DNA from: JBEAOO01 sp041164825
GTDB lineage: Bacteria > Pseudomonadota > Gammaproteobacteria > Burkholderiales > Burkholderiaceae_C
Assembly: GCA_041164825.1 (NCBI GenBank)
Contig: JBEAOO010000002.1
Span: forward strand, 1 to 64,000
Direction of reading: 5' to 3'
DNA: 64,000 nt
Made by a program: the position numbers and the translations under genes. The number at the start of each line of letters is the position of its first letter. The stretch's first letter is position 1. The notes under the pieces are model-generated. The model ran no database searches and had not been told where the DNA came from. It worked only from the letters and a program-made list of their open reading frames with translations. This document shows, in pieces, positions 54,342-64,000 of the stretch.

Positions 54342-56747
54342 ATGACGTTTCCGCTGGGTTCTCTCCGCGCCGATCCAGGCGCGTCTACTGCCGTCAACCA
54401 TGCGGCTGCGCCCTCCTTGGGCGCCACCTACACCCGCCATAACGGCCCTGCGGTGCAGCGCGCTGCGCCGCCGCCTGAGCCCATGCCGGCATGGCGTGCG
54501 CAGCTGGGTGTGCTGCTGGGCGGCGTGTTGTGGCTGCTGGCCTTGCTGGCCTTGGGGTCGCACAACGCGCAAGATGCTGCGTTCTCCACCTCCGGCAGCG
54601 CTGCGCTGCCCCTCAACAAGGTGGGCGCGCTGGGCGCGTGGTTCTCGGACATGGGTTATTACCTCTTCGGCTTCTCCATTTGGTGGGCGATGGCGGTCAG
54701 CCTGCGTGCTTGGTTGAGTGCGCTGGCCCATGCCTTGCGCGGCCCCGATGCGGCGCCCGAACCCGAGCCACTGCCGCGTGCGCGCTGGGTGTTTTGGCTC
54801 GGCCTGGCCCTGTTGTTGGCCGCCAGCACCTCGCTCGAATGGACGCGGCTGTACCAGTGGGAAGGCCGCTTGCCCGGTGCCCATGCCGGCGGCGTGCTCG
54901 GCTACACGCTGGGCCAACTGAGCATGCGCTGGCTGGGCTTTTCGGGGTCGGGCGTGCTGTGGATTGCGGCGCTGATTGCGGGCTTGGCGCTGGCATTTCG
55001 CTTTTCGTGGATGCGCGCGGCCGAGCGCATTGGCGAGCGTGTGGAGTCGCTGCGCGAGCGCCGTGTGGAGCGCATTGAGCGCGAGCAGGACATTCGCTTG
55101 GGCGAACAGGCTCAGCGCGAGCGCGAGCAGGTGGTGGAGGTGGAGCAGCAGTTGCAAGAGGTGCACGAGCCCATCCTGATCGAGACCCCGGTGGTCGAGG
55201 TGCCGCAAAGCACCCGGGTGGTGAAAGAGCGCCAGAAGCCGCTGTTCACCGACCCCACCGACACCAAGCTGCCGCAGGTCGACTTGCTGGACGCCGCTCC
55301 GGGCCGCCAGGAGACGGTGCCACCCGAGACGCTGGAGATGACCTCGCGGCTGATCGAGAAAAAGCTCAAGGACTTTGGCGTGGAAGTGCGTGTGGTCGCG
55401 GCCTCACCCGGCCCGGTGATCACGCGCTATGAGATCGAGCCCGCGGTCGGCGTGAAGGGCTCGCAGGTGCTCAACCTGGCCAAAGACCTGGCGCGCTCGC
55501 TCTCGCTGGTCAGCATCCGCGTGGTGGAAACCATTCCGGGCAAAACCACCATGGCGCTGGAGTTGCCCAACGCCAAGCGTCAGACCATCCGCTTGTCGGA
55601 GATTTTGGGCTCGCAGGTGTATGCCGATGCGTCCTCGCAGCTCACCATGGGCTTGGGCAAAGATATCGTCGGCGCGCCTGTGGTGGCCGACCTCGCCAAG
55701 ATGCCGCACTGCCTGGTGGCCGGCACCACCGGTTCGGGCAAATCGGTGGGCATCAACGCGATGATCTTGAGCCTGCTCTACAAGGCCGAAGCGCGCGACA
55801 TCCGACTGATCTTGATCGACCCGAAGATGCTGGAAATGAGCGTCTACGAGGGCATTCCGCACCTGCTGTGCCCAGTGGTGACCGACATGAAGCAGGCCAG
55901 CAACGCGCTCACCTGGGCCGTGGGCGAGATGGAGCGCCGCTACAAGCTGATGAGCAAGATGGGCGTGCGCAACCTCGCCGGCTACAACAAGAAGATCGAC
56001 GACGCGGTGGCCAAAGGCGAGTCCATTCCCAACCCCTTCAGCCTCACGCCTGAGCTGCCCGAGCCGCTGGACCGCCTGCCCTTTGTGGTGATCGTGATCG
56101 ACGAACTGGCCGACCTGATGATGGTGGTGGGCAAGAAGATTGAAGAGCTGATCGCCCGCTTGGCGCAAAAAGCGCGCGCCGCCGGCATCCACCTGATTTT
56201 GGCCACCCAGCGCCCGAGCGTGGACGTGATCACCGGCCTGATCAAGGCCAACATTCCGACCCGTTTGAGCTTCCAGGTCAGCAGCAAGATCGACAGCCGA
56301 ACCATCCTCGACCAGATGGGTGCCGAGGCCCTGCTGGGCATGGGCGACATGCTCTACATGGCCAGCGGCACGGGCCTGCCAGTGCGCGTACACGGCGCGT
56401 TTTGCTCCGACGAGGAGGTGCACCGCGTGGTCAGCTACATCAAGAGCCAGGGTGAGCCCAACTACATTGAAGGCATTTTGGAGGGCGGCACGCTGGACGG
56501 CGACGGCGAGCTGTCGACCGCCGACATGCCCGGCGGTGGCGGCGGTGAAAACGACCCCATGTACGACCAGGCCGTGGGCGTGGTGCTGCAGCACCGGCGT
56601 GCGTCGATCTCGCTGGTGCAGCGCCACCTGCGCATTGGCTACAACCGTGCGGCGCGGCTGCTGGAACAAATGGAGAAATCCGGGCTCGTATCTGCACTGT
56701 CCAACAATGGCAACCGCGACCTGCTCGTGCCGCCCCGCGCCGAATGA
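54342..56747 (+). CDS. ftsK: DNA translocase FtsK
   Basis: An 801-residue septal DNA pump. Four or so N-terminal membrane helices (about residues 50-225), a charged linker ([20 protein letters not shown]), alpha/beta motor from about 325, Walker [16 protein letters not shown] (near 464), Walker [17 protein letters not shown], and a C-terminal gamma winged helix (about 735-801, [20 protein letters not shown]) that reads KOPS and activates XerCD. It clears chromosomes through the division septum. A CACAAT sequence 7 bp before the ATG may be the -10. The stop overlaps lolA. Confidence 0.96.
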   Translation: MTFPLGSLRADPGASTAVNHAAAPSLGATYTRHNGPAVQRAAPPPEPMPAWRAQLGVLLGGVLWLLALLALGSHNAQDAAFSTSGSAALPLNKVGALGAWFSDMGYYLFGFSIWWAMAVSLRAWLSALAHALRGPDAAPEPEPLPRARWVFWLGLALLLAASTSLEWTRLYQWEGRLPGAHAGGVLGYTLGQLSMRWLGFSGSGVLWIAALIAGLALAFRFSWMRAAERIGERVESLRERRVERIEREQDIRLGEQAQREREQVVEVEQQLQEVHEPILIETPVVEVPQSTRVVKERQKPLFTDPTDTKLPQVDLLDAAPGRQETVPPETLEMTSRLIEKKLKDFGVEVRVVAASPGPVITRYEIEPAVGVKGSQVLNLAKDLARSLSLVSIRVVETIPGKTTMALELPNAKRQTIRLSEILGSQVYADASSQLTMGLGKDIVGAPVVADLAKMPHCLVAGTTGSGKSVGINAMILSLLYKAEARDIRLILIDPKMLEMSVYEGIPHLLCPVVTDMKQASNALTWAVGEMERRYKLMSKMGVRNLAGYNKKIDDAVAKGESIPNPFSLTPELPEPLDRLPFVVIVIDELADLMMVVGKKIEELIARLAQKARAAGIHLILATQRPSVDVITGLIKANIPTRLSFQVSSKIDSRTILDQMGAEALLGMGDMLYMASGTGLPVRVHGAFCSDEEVHRVVSYIKSQGEPNYIEGILEGGTLDGDGELSTADMPGGGGGENDPMYDQAVGVVLQHRRASISLVQRHLRIGYNRAARLLEQMEKSGLVSALSNNGNRDLLVPPRAE

Positions 56748-57361
56748 TGACCCCACGTCACGCCCTGATCTCGCTCGCCCTGGCCGCCGCGGCTTGCGCC
56801 GCCCATGCCGACACGGTGGCCACACTCAAGGCCTTTGTGGCCGAGGTGAAAACCGGCCAAGCCAGCTTCAACCAAACCGTGACCGCCCCCGATGGCGTGA
56901 AGAAAAAGACCTCGCGCGGCACCTTTGAGTTTTCGCGCCCCAACCGCTTTCGCTTCAACTACACGCAGCCGTTTGAGCAGCAGATCGTCAGCGACGGGCA
57001 GAAGGTTTGGATCTTCGATGCCGACCTGAACCAAGCCAGCGTGCGCCCCTTCAGTCAGGCCATGGGCGCCACGCCGGCAGCGCTGCTCGCGGGCGGCTCG
57101 CTCACGCCAGAATTTGAGTTGAGTAACCTGCCCGCGCGCGATGGCCTGGAGTGGGCGCAAGCGCTGCCGCGTAACAAGGAGGGCGGTTTTCAGTCGCTGA
57201 AGATCGGTTTCAAAGGCAAGGATCTGGCCGCGGTCGAAATTCTGGATGCCTTCGGTCAGCGCTCGCTGTTGCAGTTCAGTCAGCTCGTTGCCAATGGTCT
57301 GGTGCCCGATGCCAACTTCCGCTTTGTGCTGCCCAAGGGCGCTGACCTGATCACGCAGTGA
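56744..57361 (+). CDS. lolA: Outer-membrane lipoprotein carrier LolA
   Basis: A 205-residue periplasmic chaperone. The signal peptide ends at AAHAD; the mature protein has the LolA pattern [37 protein letters not shown] and [20 protein letters not shown]. It carries lipoproteins from LolCDE to LolB. The start overlaps the ftsK stop by 4 bp (ATGA), and rarA follows 12 bp later, making an ftsK-lolA-rarA operon. Confidence 0.95.
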   Translation: MMTPRHALISLALAAAACAAHADTVATLKAFVAEVKTGQASFNQTVTAPDGVKKKTSRGTFEFSRPNRFRFNYTQPFEQQIVSDGQKVWIFDADLNQASVRPFSQAMGATPAALLAGGSLTPEFELSNLPARDGLEWAQALPRNKEGGFQSLKIGFKGKDLAAVEILDAFGQRSLLQFSQLVANGLVPDANFRFVLPKGADLITQ

Positions 57362-57373
57362 GCGCGCCCACGC

Positions 57374-58693
57374 ATGGCTGATTTGTTTTCGCACGACCCC
57401 ATTGCGCCCTTGGCCGAGGCCCTGCGCCCGCGCACGCTCGACGAGGTGGTGGGGCAATCGCACCTGCTGGGCGAGGGCAAGCCACTGCGGCTGGCATTTC
57501 AGTCGGGCAAGCCGCATTCGATGATTTTTTGGGGCCCGCCCGGTGTGGGTAAAACCACCTTGGCGCGGCTCACCGCCCACGCCTTTGAGTGCGAGTTCAT
57601 TGCGCTCTCGGCCGTGTTTTCGGGCGTCAAAGACATCCGCACGGCCATGGAGCAGGCGCAGCAATATCTGTCGCAGGGCAGGCACACGATTCTGTTTGTC
57701 GACGAGATCCACCGCTTCAACAAGTCGCAGCAAGACGCCTTGCTGCCGCATGTGGAATCGGGCCTGTTCACCTTCATTGGTGCCACCACCGAGAACCCGT
57801 CGTTCGAGGTCAACTCGGCCCTGTTGTCGCGGGCGCAGGTGTATGTGCTCAAGTCGCTGAGCGACGACGAGCTGCGGCAACTGCTGACCCGCGCGCAGTC
57901 GCAGGCCTTGGGCCATTTGGCCTTTGACGAGGCGGCTGTGGACACGCTGGTGGGGTACGCCGATGGCGATGCGCGGCGGTTTTTGAACCTGCTGGAGCAG
58001 TCGCAAACCGCGGCGGGTGCGGCCGGTGTGGCCAAGATCACGGCCGAGTTCTTGAGCAACGCGCTGAGCCTCAACGCGCGCCGGTTCGACAAAGGCGGCG
58101 ACAACTTCTACGACCAGATCTCGGCGCTGCACAAATCAGTGCGCGGCTCCAACCCCGATGCGGCGCTCTATTGGCTCAGCCGCATGCTGGATGGCGGTGC
58201 CGACGCGCGCTACCTCTCGCGCCGCATCGTGCGCATGGCCTGGGAAGACATCGGCCTGGCCGACCCGCGCGCCATGCAAATCGCCAACGACGCGGCGCTC
58301 ACGTTCGAGCGCCTGGGCAGCCCCGAGGGCGAGCTGGCGCTGGGCCAAGCGGTGATCTACCTCGCCATCGCCGCCAAGAGCAACGCCGGCTACACCGCCT
58401 ACAACCAGGCCCGGGCGTTTGTGAAGCAGGACAAAAGCCGCGAGGTGCCGGTGCACCTGCGCAACGCCCCGACGCGGTTGATGAAAGAGCTGGGCCACGG
58501 CCACGACTACCGTTACGCCCATGATGAGCCCCACGCCTACGCGGCGGGTGAAAGCTATTTGCCCGATGGCATGCCCGAGCCGGGCTGGTACCTGCCCGTG
58601 CCGCGCGGCTTGGAGGCCAAGATTGGCGAGAAGCTGGCCTTTTTGCGCCGGCTCGACGACGCGGCCTCGGGCGAAGGCGATTCCTCGGCCTGA
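57374..58693 (+). CDS. rarA: Replication-associated recombination ATPase RarA (MgsA)
   Basis: A 439-residue AAA+ ATPase of the clamp-loader clade: RPRTLDEVVGQSHLLGEGKP, Walker A WGPPGVGKTTLARL (about 53-66), Walker B ILFVDEIHRFNKSQQDALLP, sensor 1 FIGATTENPSFEVNSALLSR, and the C-terminal tetramerisation part (RRIVRMAWEDIGLADPRAMQ, NAPTRLMKELGHGHDYRYAH). It acts at stalled replication forks. Last gene of the ftsK-lolA-rarA unit. The C-terminal 15 residues are Ala/Ser-rich and variable. Confidence 0.95.
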   Translation: MADLFSHDPIAPLAEALRPRTLDEVVGQSHLLGEGKPLRLAFQSGKPHSMIFWGPPGVGKTTLARLTAHAFECEFIALSAVFSGVKDIRTAMEQAQQYLSQGRHTILFVDEIHRFNKSQQDALLPHVESGLFTFIGATTENPSFEVNSALLSRAQVYVLKSLSDDELRQLLTRAQSQALGHLAFDEAAVDTLVGYADGDARRFLNLLEQSQTAAGAAGVAKITAEFLSNALSLNARRFDKGGDNFYDQISALHKSVRGSNPDAALYWLSRMLDGGADARYLSRRIVRMAWEDIGLADPRAMQIANDAALTFERLGSPEGELALGQAVIYLAIAAKSNAGYTAYNQARAFVKQDKSREVPVHLRNAPTRLMKELGHGHDYRYAHDEPHAYAAGESYLPDGMPEPGWYLPVPRGLEAKIGEKLAFLRRLDDAASGEGDSSA

Positions 58694-59084
58694 CAGGGTT
58701 GGCGCCGGGCCAGACTGGCGCCGACGAAAATTCAGGTTTTCTCGTCAATGTCCGCTGGGTTGCTGGTCTATCTGGCTTTGACTGCGCATTTGTGGTGCCT
58801 CAGGGCACTTGAGTAGTGCATTTGCGCGATGGCGGTGCGCGCTGGCGCTGGCGCGTGCTGGCGGATGGCCGGACGAGTCTGGTGTGGGCGCGAACGGAAT
58901 GCCGTCTGTAACAAATGCCAACCCGCTGTGGCGGGTCGACAAAAAAATGCGTTCGCCCCGAAAAGAAATGAATTGCGCCGTCTTGGCGCAGCGTCGAACA
59001 AAAAGCGGTGAACTGGGCTATCTGCAGATAGCCAGACGTTTTTTCAGGGGGTTTGTCCGAACTTCTCTCTTCCCCGCTCGCCCC
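58694..59084. other. Non-coding region after rarA with an 18-bp palindrome
   Basis: No gene is recognised between rarA and the liv leader. It contains GGCTATCTGCAGATAGCC, a perfect 18-bp palindrome (59016-59033), followed after 5 nt by a T6 run, so it might end a transcript on the plus strand or be an operator. A shorter CCCGC-TGTG-GCGGG hairpin lies near 58923. Base composition is less GC-rich than the surrounding genes. Confidence 0.5.
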
Positions 59085-59225
59085 TAAAATCCGTCCCACT
59101 CTTCGGCTCGACTTGTTTCAAGCCCGCCCCGCTCAGCAGGGCGGGCTTCTTGCTAATAGAGACCGGACCGACCGGCACCAGCACCCCTGGCGCCGGTCAA
59201 CAAGGCCCGCCGCACCCCGGCGGGC
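59085..59225 (+). promoter_or_regulatory. Hairpin-rich leader of the liv operon
   Basis: A -10-like TAAAAT (59085-59090) is followed by three successive hairpins: AAGCCCGCCC/GGGCGGGCTT (59120-59148, then CTTGCT), GACCGGC/GCCGGTC (59170-59198) and GCCCGCCG/CGGCGGGC (59205-59225). The 3' arm of the first can also pair with the 5' arm of the third, so alternative folds are possible. Then AGGAGAG precedes the livH ATG. Confidence 0.5.
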
Positions 59226-59253
59226 AGGACGCAATCACTCAGGAGAGTCCCGG

Positions 59254-60177
59254 ATGGACACCTTTATTCAACAGATCATCAATGGTCTGGTGCTCGGCAG
59301 CATGTATGCGCTGGTGGCACTGGGCTACACGATGGTCTACGGCATCATCAACCTCATCAACTTCGCCCACGGCGAGGTGCTGATGGTGGGCGCCTTGGTG
59401 AGTTGGACCGTGGTGTCGGCCTTGGCCGGCTCTGGCTTGCCGGGTTGGGCGCTGATGCTGATCTCCCTGATCGCGGCCATCGTCGTGTGCTCGGCGCTCA
59501 ACTTCGCCATCGAGAAGATCGCCTACCGCCCATTGCGCACCGCACCGCGCCTGGCCCCGCTGATCACCGCCATGGGCATGAGCTTGCTGCTGCAAACCCT
59601 GGCCATGATCATCTGGAAGCCGACCATCAAGTCGTACCCGATCTTGTTGCCGAGTGAGCCCATTGAGGTGTTTGGTGCCGTGATCAACACGGTGCAAATC
59701 TTGATTCTGGTGATTACCGCGCTGACCCTGGCCGGCCTGATGTACCTGGTGAACTACACCAAGCTCGGCCGCGCGATGCGTGCAACGGCTGAGAACCCCC
59801 GCGTGGCCAGCCTGATGGGCGTGAAGCCCGACCTGGTGATCTCGGCCACCTTCGTCATTGGCGCCGCGCTGGCCGCTTTGGCGGGCGTGATGTGGGCCGC
59901 CAACTACGGCTCGGCCTCGCACACCATGGGCTTCTTGCCGGGCCTCAAGGCCTTCACGGCGGCGGTTTTCGGTGGCATTGGCAACCTGGGTGGCGCGATG
60001 GTGGGCGGCGTGTTGCTGGGCCTGATTGAAGCGCTGGGGGCGGGCTACATCGGCCAGTTGACCGGCGGCGTGCTGGGCAGCAACTACCAAGACATTTTTG
60101 CCTTCATCGTGCTGATTCTCGTGCTGACCCTGCGCCCCTCGGGCTTGCTGGGCGAGCGCGTGGCCGACCGCGCTTGA
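59254..60177 (+). CDS. livH: Branched-chain amino acid-type ABC transporter permease LivH
   Basis: A 307-residue membrane protein with about eight helices. MDTFIQQIINGLVLGSMYAL, GYTMVYGIINLINFAHGEVL and FGGIGNLGGAMVGGVLLGLI are the LivH signatures. The ATG at 59254 has AGGAGAG 7 nt upstream. It pairs with LivM in the inner membrane. First gene of livH-livM-livG-livF. The substrate may be leucine/isoleucine/valine or another amide; urea (UrtB) is less likely from the LivF/LivG sequences. Confidence 0.93.
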   Translation: MDTFIQQIINGLVLGSMYALVALGYTMVYGIINLINFAHGEVLMVGALVSWTVVSALAGSGLPGWALMLISLIAAIVVCSALNFAIEKIAYRPLRTAPRLAPLITAMGMSLLLQTLAMIIWKPTIKSYPILLPSEPIEVFGAVINTVQILILVITALTLAGLMYLVNYTKLGRAMRATAENPRVASLMGVKPDLVISATFVIGAALAALAGVMWAANYGSASHTMGFLPGLKAFTAAVFGGIGNLGGAMVGGVLLGLIEALGAGYIGQLTGGVLGSNYQDIFAFIVLILVLTLRPSGLLGERVADRA

Positions 60178-60190
60178 GGAGCTGAACACC

Positions 60191-61272
60191 ATGAAGAACA
60201 ACAAATTCACTTACGTGATCTTCGCCATCGGCCTGCTGCTGTTGCCCATGTTCGCGGCCCAGTTTGGCAACGCCTGGGTGCGCATCATCGACATCGCGCT
60301 GCTCTATGTGCTGCTGGCGCTGGGCTTGAACGTGGTGGTGGGCTATGCCGGTCTGCTCGACCTGGGTTACGTCGCCTTCTACGCGGTGGGCTCCTACCTG
60401 TTTGGCCTGTTGGCCAGCGGGCACCTCACGTCCACCTTCCCGGCCATCGCGGCCATGTTCCCGGAGGGCTTGCACGCGCCGATCTGGCTCGTCATCCCGC
60501 TGGGTGCCGCCGTGGCCGGCTTGGCGGGCGTGATGCTGGGTGCGCCCACCTTGCGTTTGCGCGGCGACTACCTCGCCATCGTCACGCTGGGTTTCGGTGA
60601 AATCATCCGCGTGTTCCTCAACAACCTGGACCAACCGGTCAACATCACCAACGGTCCCAAAGGCATCGGCCCCATCGACTCGATGAAGCTGTTTGGCTAC
60701 GACTTCGGTCAGAAACACACCATCTTGGGCGTTGAGATCCCCACCGTCACCAACTACTACTACCTGTTTTTGGCGCTGGTGATCGCCAGCGTGGTGATCT
60801 GCTACCGCCTGGAGCGCAGCCGCATCGGCCGCGCCTGGATGGCCATCCGCGAAGACGAGATCGCCGCCAAGGCCATGGGCATCAACACCCGCAACATGAA
60901 GCTGCTGGCCTTCGGCATGGGTGCCAGCTTTGGCGGTGTGGCCGGCGTGATGTTCTCCACCTACCAATCGTTCGTCACCCCGGAGGCCTTCAGCCTGCAA
61001 GAGTCGGTGATGATCGTGGCGATGGTGGTGCTGGGCGGCATTGGCCACATCCCGGGCGTGATCGTGGGCGCGGTGCTGCTCGCCGCCTTGCCCGAGGTGC
61101 TGCGTTACGTGGCCGGTCCGCTGCAACAGCTCACCGATGGCCGCCTCGATGCGTCCATCCTGCGCCAACTGCTGATCGCCCTGGCCATGATCGTCGTGAT
61201 GCTGCTGCGCCCGCGCGGCCTGTGGCCCTCGCCGGAGCACGGCAAGGCCGCCCCCAAGCCCGTCAGCCCCCA

Positions 61273-61276
<4 letters not shown>
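60191..61276 (+). CDS. livM: Branched-chain amino acid-type ABC transporter permease LivM
   Basis: A 361-residue membrane protein: ALLYVLLALGLNVVVGYAGL, LRLRGDYLAIVTLGFGEIIR, GRAWMAIREDEIAAKAMGIN and MVVLGGIGHIPGVIVGAVLL are typical of LivM. It starts 13 bp after livH and its stop overlaps the livG start (ATGA). A Pro/Lys-rich tail of about 15 residues ends the protein. It is the second permease subunit of the HAAT-type transporter. Confidence 0.93.
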
Positions 61277-62067
<791 letters not shown>

Positions 62068-62095
62068 GCCGCCCCCGCACCCCCGAAAGAAGCAC

Positions 62096-62812
62096 ATGGC
62101 AAACAACACATTGCTCAAGGTCAGCGGCCTGAAGGTCGCTTACGGCGGCATCCAGGCCGTCAAGGGCGTCAGCTTTGAAGTCCGCGAAGGCGAGCTGGTC
62201 AGCCTGATCGGTGCCAACGGCGCCGGCAAGACCACCACCTTGAAGGCCGTCACCGGCCTGCTGGCACCCGCTGCTGGCGACATCGAGTACCTCGGCAAGT
62301 CCATCAAGGGCCAAGGCCCCTGGGACCTGGTGAAACAAGGCCTGGTGATGGTGCCCGAAGGTCGTGGCACCTTCACCCGCATGACCATCACCGAAAACCT
62401 GCAGATGGGCGCCTTCATCCGCAACGATTCGGAGATCGAGGCCGACATCGACAAGGTGTTCGCCATCTTCCCGCGCCTCAAGGAACGCCGCGCCCAGTTG
62501 GCCGGCACCATGAGCGGCGGCGAGCAGCAGATGCTGGCCATGGGCCGCGCGCTGATGGCGCGCCCCAAGGTGCTGCTGCTCGACGAGCCGTCGATGGGCC
62601 TGTCGCCCATCATGGTCGACAAGATCTTCGAGGTCATCGCCGACATCCACAGCCGTGGCACCACCATCTTGCTGGTGGAGCAAAACGCCAGCCGCGCGCT
62701 CGGCCTGGCCAACCGCGGCTACGTGATGGACTCCGGCGAAGTGACGATGACGGGCGACGCCAAGGCGCTGCTCAACGACCCGAAAGTGCGCGCCGCCTAT
62801 CTGGGCGAGTGA
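62096..62812 (+). CDS. livF: ABC transporter ATPase LivF
   Basis: A 238-residue ATPase: LKVAYGGIQAVKGVSFEVRE, Walker A GANGAGKTTTLKAVTGLL, LVMVPEGRGTFTRMTITENL, signature MSGGEQQMLAMGRALMARP and Walker B LLLDEPSMGLSPIMVDKIFE. It is the last gene of the operon and is followed by a terminator. The periplasmic binding protein (LivK/LivJ) gene is not in the window. Confidence 0.94.
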   Translation: MANNTLLKVSGLKVAYGGIQAVKGVSFEVREGELVSLIGANGAGKTTTLKAVTGLLAPAAGDIEYLGKSIKGQGPWDLVKQGLVMVPEGRGTFTRMTITENLQMGAFIRNDSEIEADIDKVFAIFPRLKERRAQLAGTMSGGEQQMLAMGRALMARPKVLLLDEPSMGLSPIMVDKIFEVIADIHSRGTTILLVEQNASRALGLANRGYVMDSGEVTMTGDAKALLNDPKVRAAYLGE

Positions 62813-62862
62813 GGGCGCGGCCGCGAGGCGCAGCGCGAGCTCGTGCGGGCTCAGGCCTGTGA

Positions 62863-62891
62863 AAAAGGCGATCCTTCGAGGTCGCTTTTTT
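62863..62891 (+). terminator. Rho-independent terminator of the liv operon
   Basis: GCGATC-CTTCGA-GGTCGC (stem of about six pairs with a UUCG-containing loop) followed by a seven-T run, about 55 bp past the livF stop. Confidence 0.8.
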
Positions 62892-62986
62892 TGTTGATGC
62901 GGGTGACGTTTTTGGGGGCGGAGCACATTGCCGCCTTTGGCCTGAGGCGTCTTCTCGTTCGAAGGTTCCTCGTCGTCCCCCGGTCG

Positions 62987-63175
62987 CTGCACACACCGCG
63001 GCATGCGTCGTCGTGGCCTGCCACGACTGGTTCAGGGAGCGCTGTGCCGCAATCGCTTTGCGCAGGGGGGGGGGCGGCCGCAGGCCGGCGGAGGACGCGG
63101 TGCAAAGCGAATGCGGCACGGCGCTTCTCGCGCACCAGCCTCAGCATGAGGTTTGCCTCCATGCCGAGAACCGAA
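62987..63175 (+). repeat. Dispersed intergenic repeat, copy 2
   Basis: About 189 bp related to 28083-28267, same direction. It has the same hairpin, TGCCGCAATCGCTTTGC with GCAAAGCGAATGCGGCA, around a loop that contains a G10 run (63065-63074). The rest of the 407-bp gap after livF (62813-63219) shows no gene. Confidence 0.8.
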
Positions 63176-63219
63176 CTTCCCGGCCATGGAGAACTTGTGC
63201 GTTGGCGCGCCAGCCCGTG

Positions 63220-64000
63220 TCAGACCTTGGCCCGGTCGGCTTCGCTCACAAACGAGTCCGCAAAGAAGGCATCCGCTGGCAGCGCGCACTGCGCCACGAA
63301 GTCGCGCTGGGCCGATTCGACGACGATCGGCGCGCCGCAGGCATACACCTCGTGGCCGCTCAGGTCGGGCAGGTCGGCCATCACGGCGTGGTGGACAAAG
63401 CCGGTGCGGCCAGCCCACGCATCGGCCGTCAGCGGCTCGCTCAACACGGGCACATAACTCAGCCACGGCAGGCGCGCCGCGGCGGCTTCGCACCAATCGT
63501 GCAGGTACAGATCGGCCCGCGCACGCGCGCCCCAGTACAGCACCGTGGGGCGACTGATGCCTTTGTGTTCCATGTGTTCGATCAGCGCCTTCAGCGGCGC
63601 CAGGCCGGTGCCGCTGCCGAGCATGACGATCGGGCGTTCGGTGTCGGTGCGCAAGAAGAAGCTGCCAAACGGGCCTTCGATGCGCAGGATGTCGCGCTCC
63701 TTCATGGTGCCAAACACGGTGTCGGTGAACAGCCCGCCGGGCATGTGGCGCAGGTGCAGCTCGATCCCGGGTTGGCCGGTGCCCAGCACCTCGGACACGC
63801 GGTGCGGCGCGTTGGCCATCGAGTAGCTGCGGCGGGCACCGTCGCGCAAGATGAACTCCACATACTGGCCCGCGTGGTACTGCATCGTGTCGTTGGCCGG
63901 CAGTTGCAGCAGCAGGCGCATCACATCGGGCGCCAAGCGCTCCAGTTGGGCCACGCGCGCGGGCATTTTGCGCACGGTGAACTCGCCGGCCCCGGCCACC
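63220..64000 (-). CDS. Ferredoxin-NAD(P)H reductase-like protein (CDP-6-deoxyglucoseen reductase type), 5' partial
   Basis: The visible 260 residues are the C-terminal FAD and NAD domains: GEFTVRKMPARVAQLERLAP, GQYVEFILRDGARRSYSMAN (RxYS FAD motif), IEGPFGSFFLRT, PIVMLGSGTGLAPLKALIEH (NAD-binding), VYACGAPIVVESAQRDFV and a C-terminal FVSEAD. Homologues carry an N-terminal 2Fe-2S ferredoxin domain, which here would lie beyond 64000; the frame is open to the edge, so a GTG near 63999 is not the true start. Likely an electron-transfer reductase of the Fre/AscD group; the partner is unknown. Confidence 0.85.
   Translation of the reverse strand, partial: VAGAGEFTVRKMPARVAQLERLAPDVMRLLLQLPANDTMQYHAGQYVEFILRDGARRSYSMANAPHRVSEVLGTGQPGIELHLRHMPGGLFTDTVFGTMKERDILRIEGPFGSFFLRTDTERPIVMLGSGTGLAPLKALIEHMEHKGISRPTVLYWGARARADLYLHDWCEAAAARLPWLSYVPVLSEPLTADAWAGRTGFVHHAVMADLPDLSGHEVYACGAPIVVESAQRDFVAQCALPADAFFADSFVSEADRAKV

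Noticed and set aside
59053..59253. Leucine-rich leader peptide for the liv operon starting at TTG 59053
   Set aside because: It has several leucines but no stop codon before the hairpins, reads in frame into livH and lacks a ribosome site.

Overview
The window is GC-rich bacterial DNA from a member of the Burkholderiales, most like Comamonadaceae. This call rests on betaproteobacterial gene neighbourhoods (DUF3460-scpA-panB-panC, metG-apbC-dcd, trxB / Crp-type regulator-ftsK-lolA-rarA, rpmB-rpmG) and on small lineage-typical families (DUF1841, DUF3460, DUF3717). Both ends cut through genes. No tRNA, rRNA, CRISPR array, prophage or intact insertion sequence was seen.

Layout. 1-10144 (minus): a type IV pilus operon of the MSHA class, mshE-mshG-mshB-mshA-mshC-mshD-mshO-mshP-mshQ, with mshQ running off the left edge. 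10278-14504 (minus): a lone ureD and an NMT1/SsuA-type ABC importer, separated by two large palindromic elements facing each other (11202-11706). 14918-18590 (plus): a DctP-type periplasmic binding protein followed by a hybrid histidine kinase. 18628-25847: a DUF1841 protein, a TauE/SafE transporter, a Kef-type antiporter with its flavodoxin-like partner, a ParA-like ATPase, and a LuxR-type response regulator with a hybrid kinase. 25959-29472 (minus): panC, panB, scpA and a DUF3460 gene, with a repeat-rich 600-bp gap between panB and scpA. 29583-35265: an unknown protein, a SulP transporter, and a three-gene signalling set (single-domain regulator, membrane-tailed solute-binding sensor, MASE1-like kinase).

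35282-43219: metG, apbC, dcd, a ypfJ-type metalloprotease, a DUF1801 protein, an FMN-dependent lactate dehydrogenase-like enzyme, and dinB with a LexA box at its start codon. 43378-47078: a Spy/CpxP-like periplasmic protein, a CpxR/CpxA-like pair, and a DUF3717-DUF1289 protein. 47176-51431: purN, a DsbA-fold isomerase, DUF1653, an RsmB-like methyltransferase, and a fatty acid desaturase with an unusual C-terminal extension. 51868-58693: rpmG, rpmB, trxB, a Crp/Fnr-type regulator, ftsK, lolA, rarA. 59254-62812: a LIV-type ABC transporter (livHMGF, no binding protein gene) behind a hairpin-rich leader. The right edge cuts a ferredoxin-reductase-like gene.

The observations most worth following are the two palindromic elements at 11.2-11.7 kb, whose stems differ in sequence yet stay complementary; a dispersed repeat shared by 28.1 and 63.0 kb; the regulator/binding-protein/MASE1-kinase set; the transposase-like tail of the desaturase; and the isolated ureD beside the pilus operon. 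All assignments come from reading sequence motifs; no database search was run.
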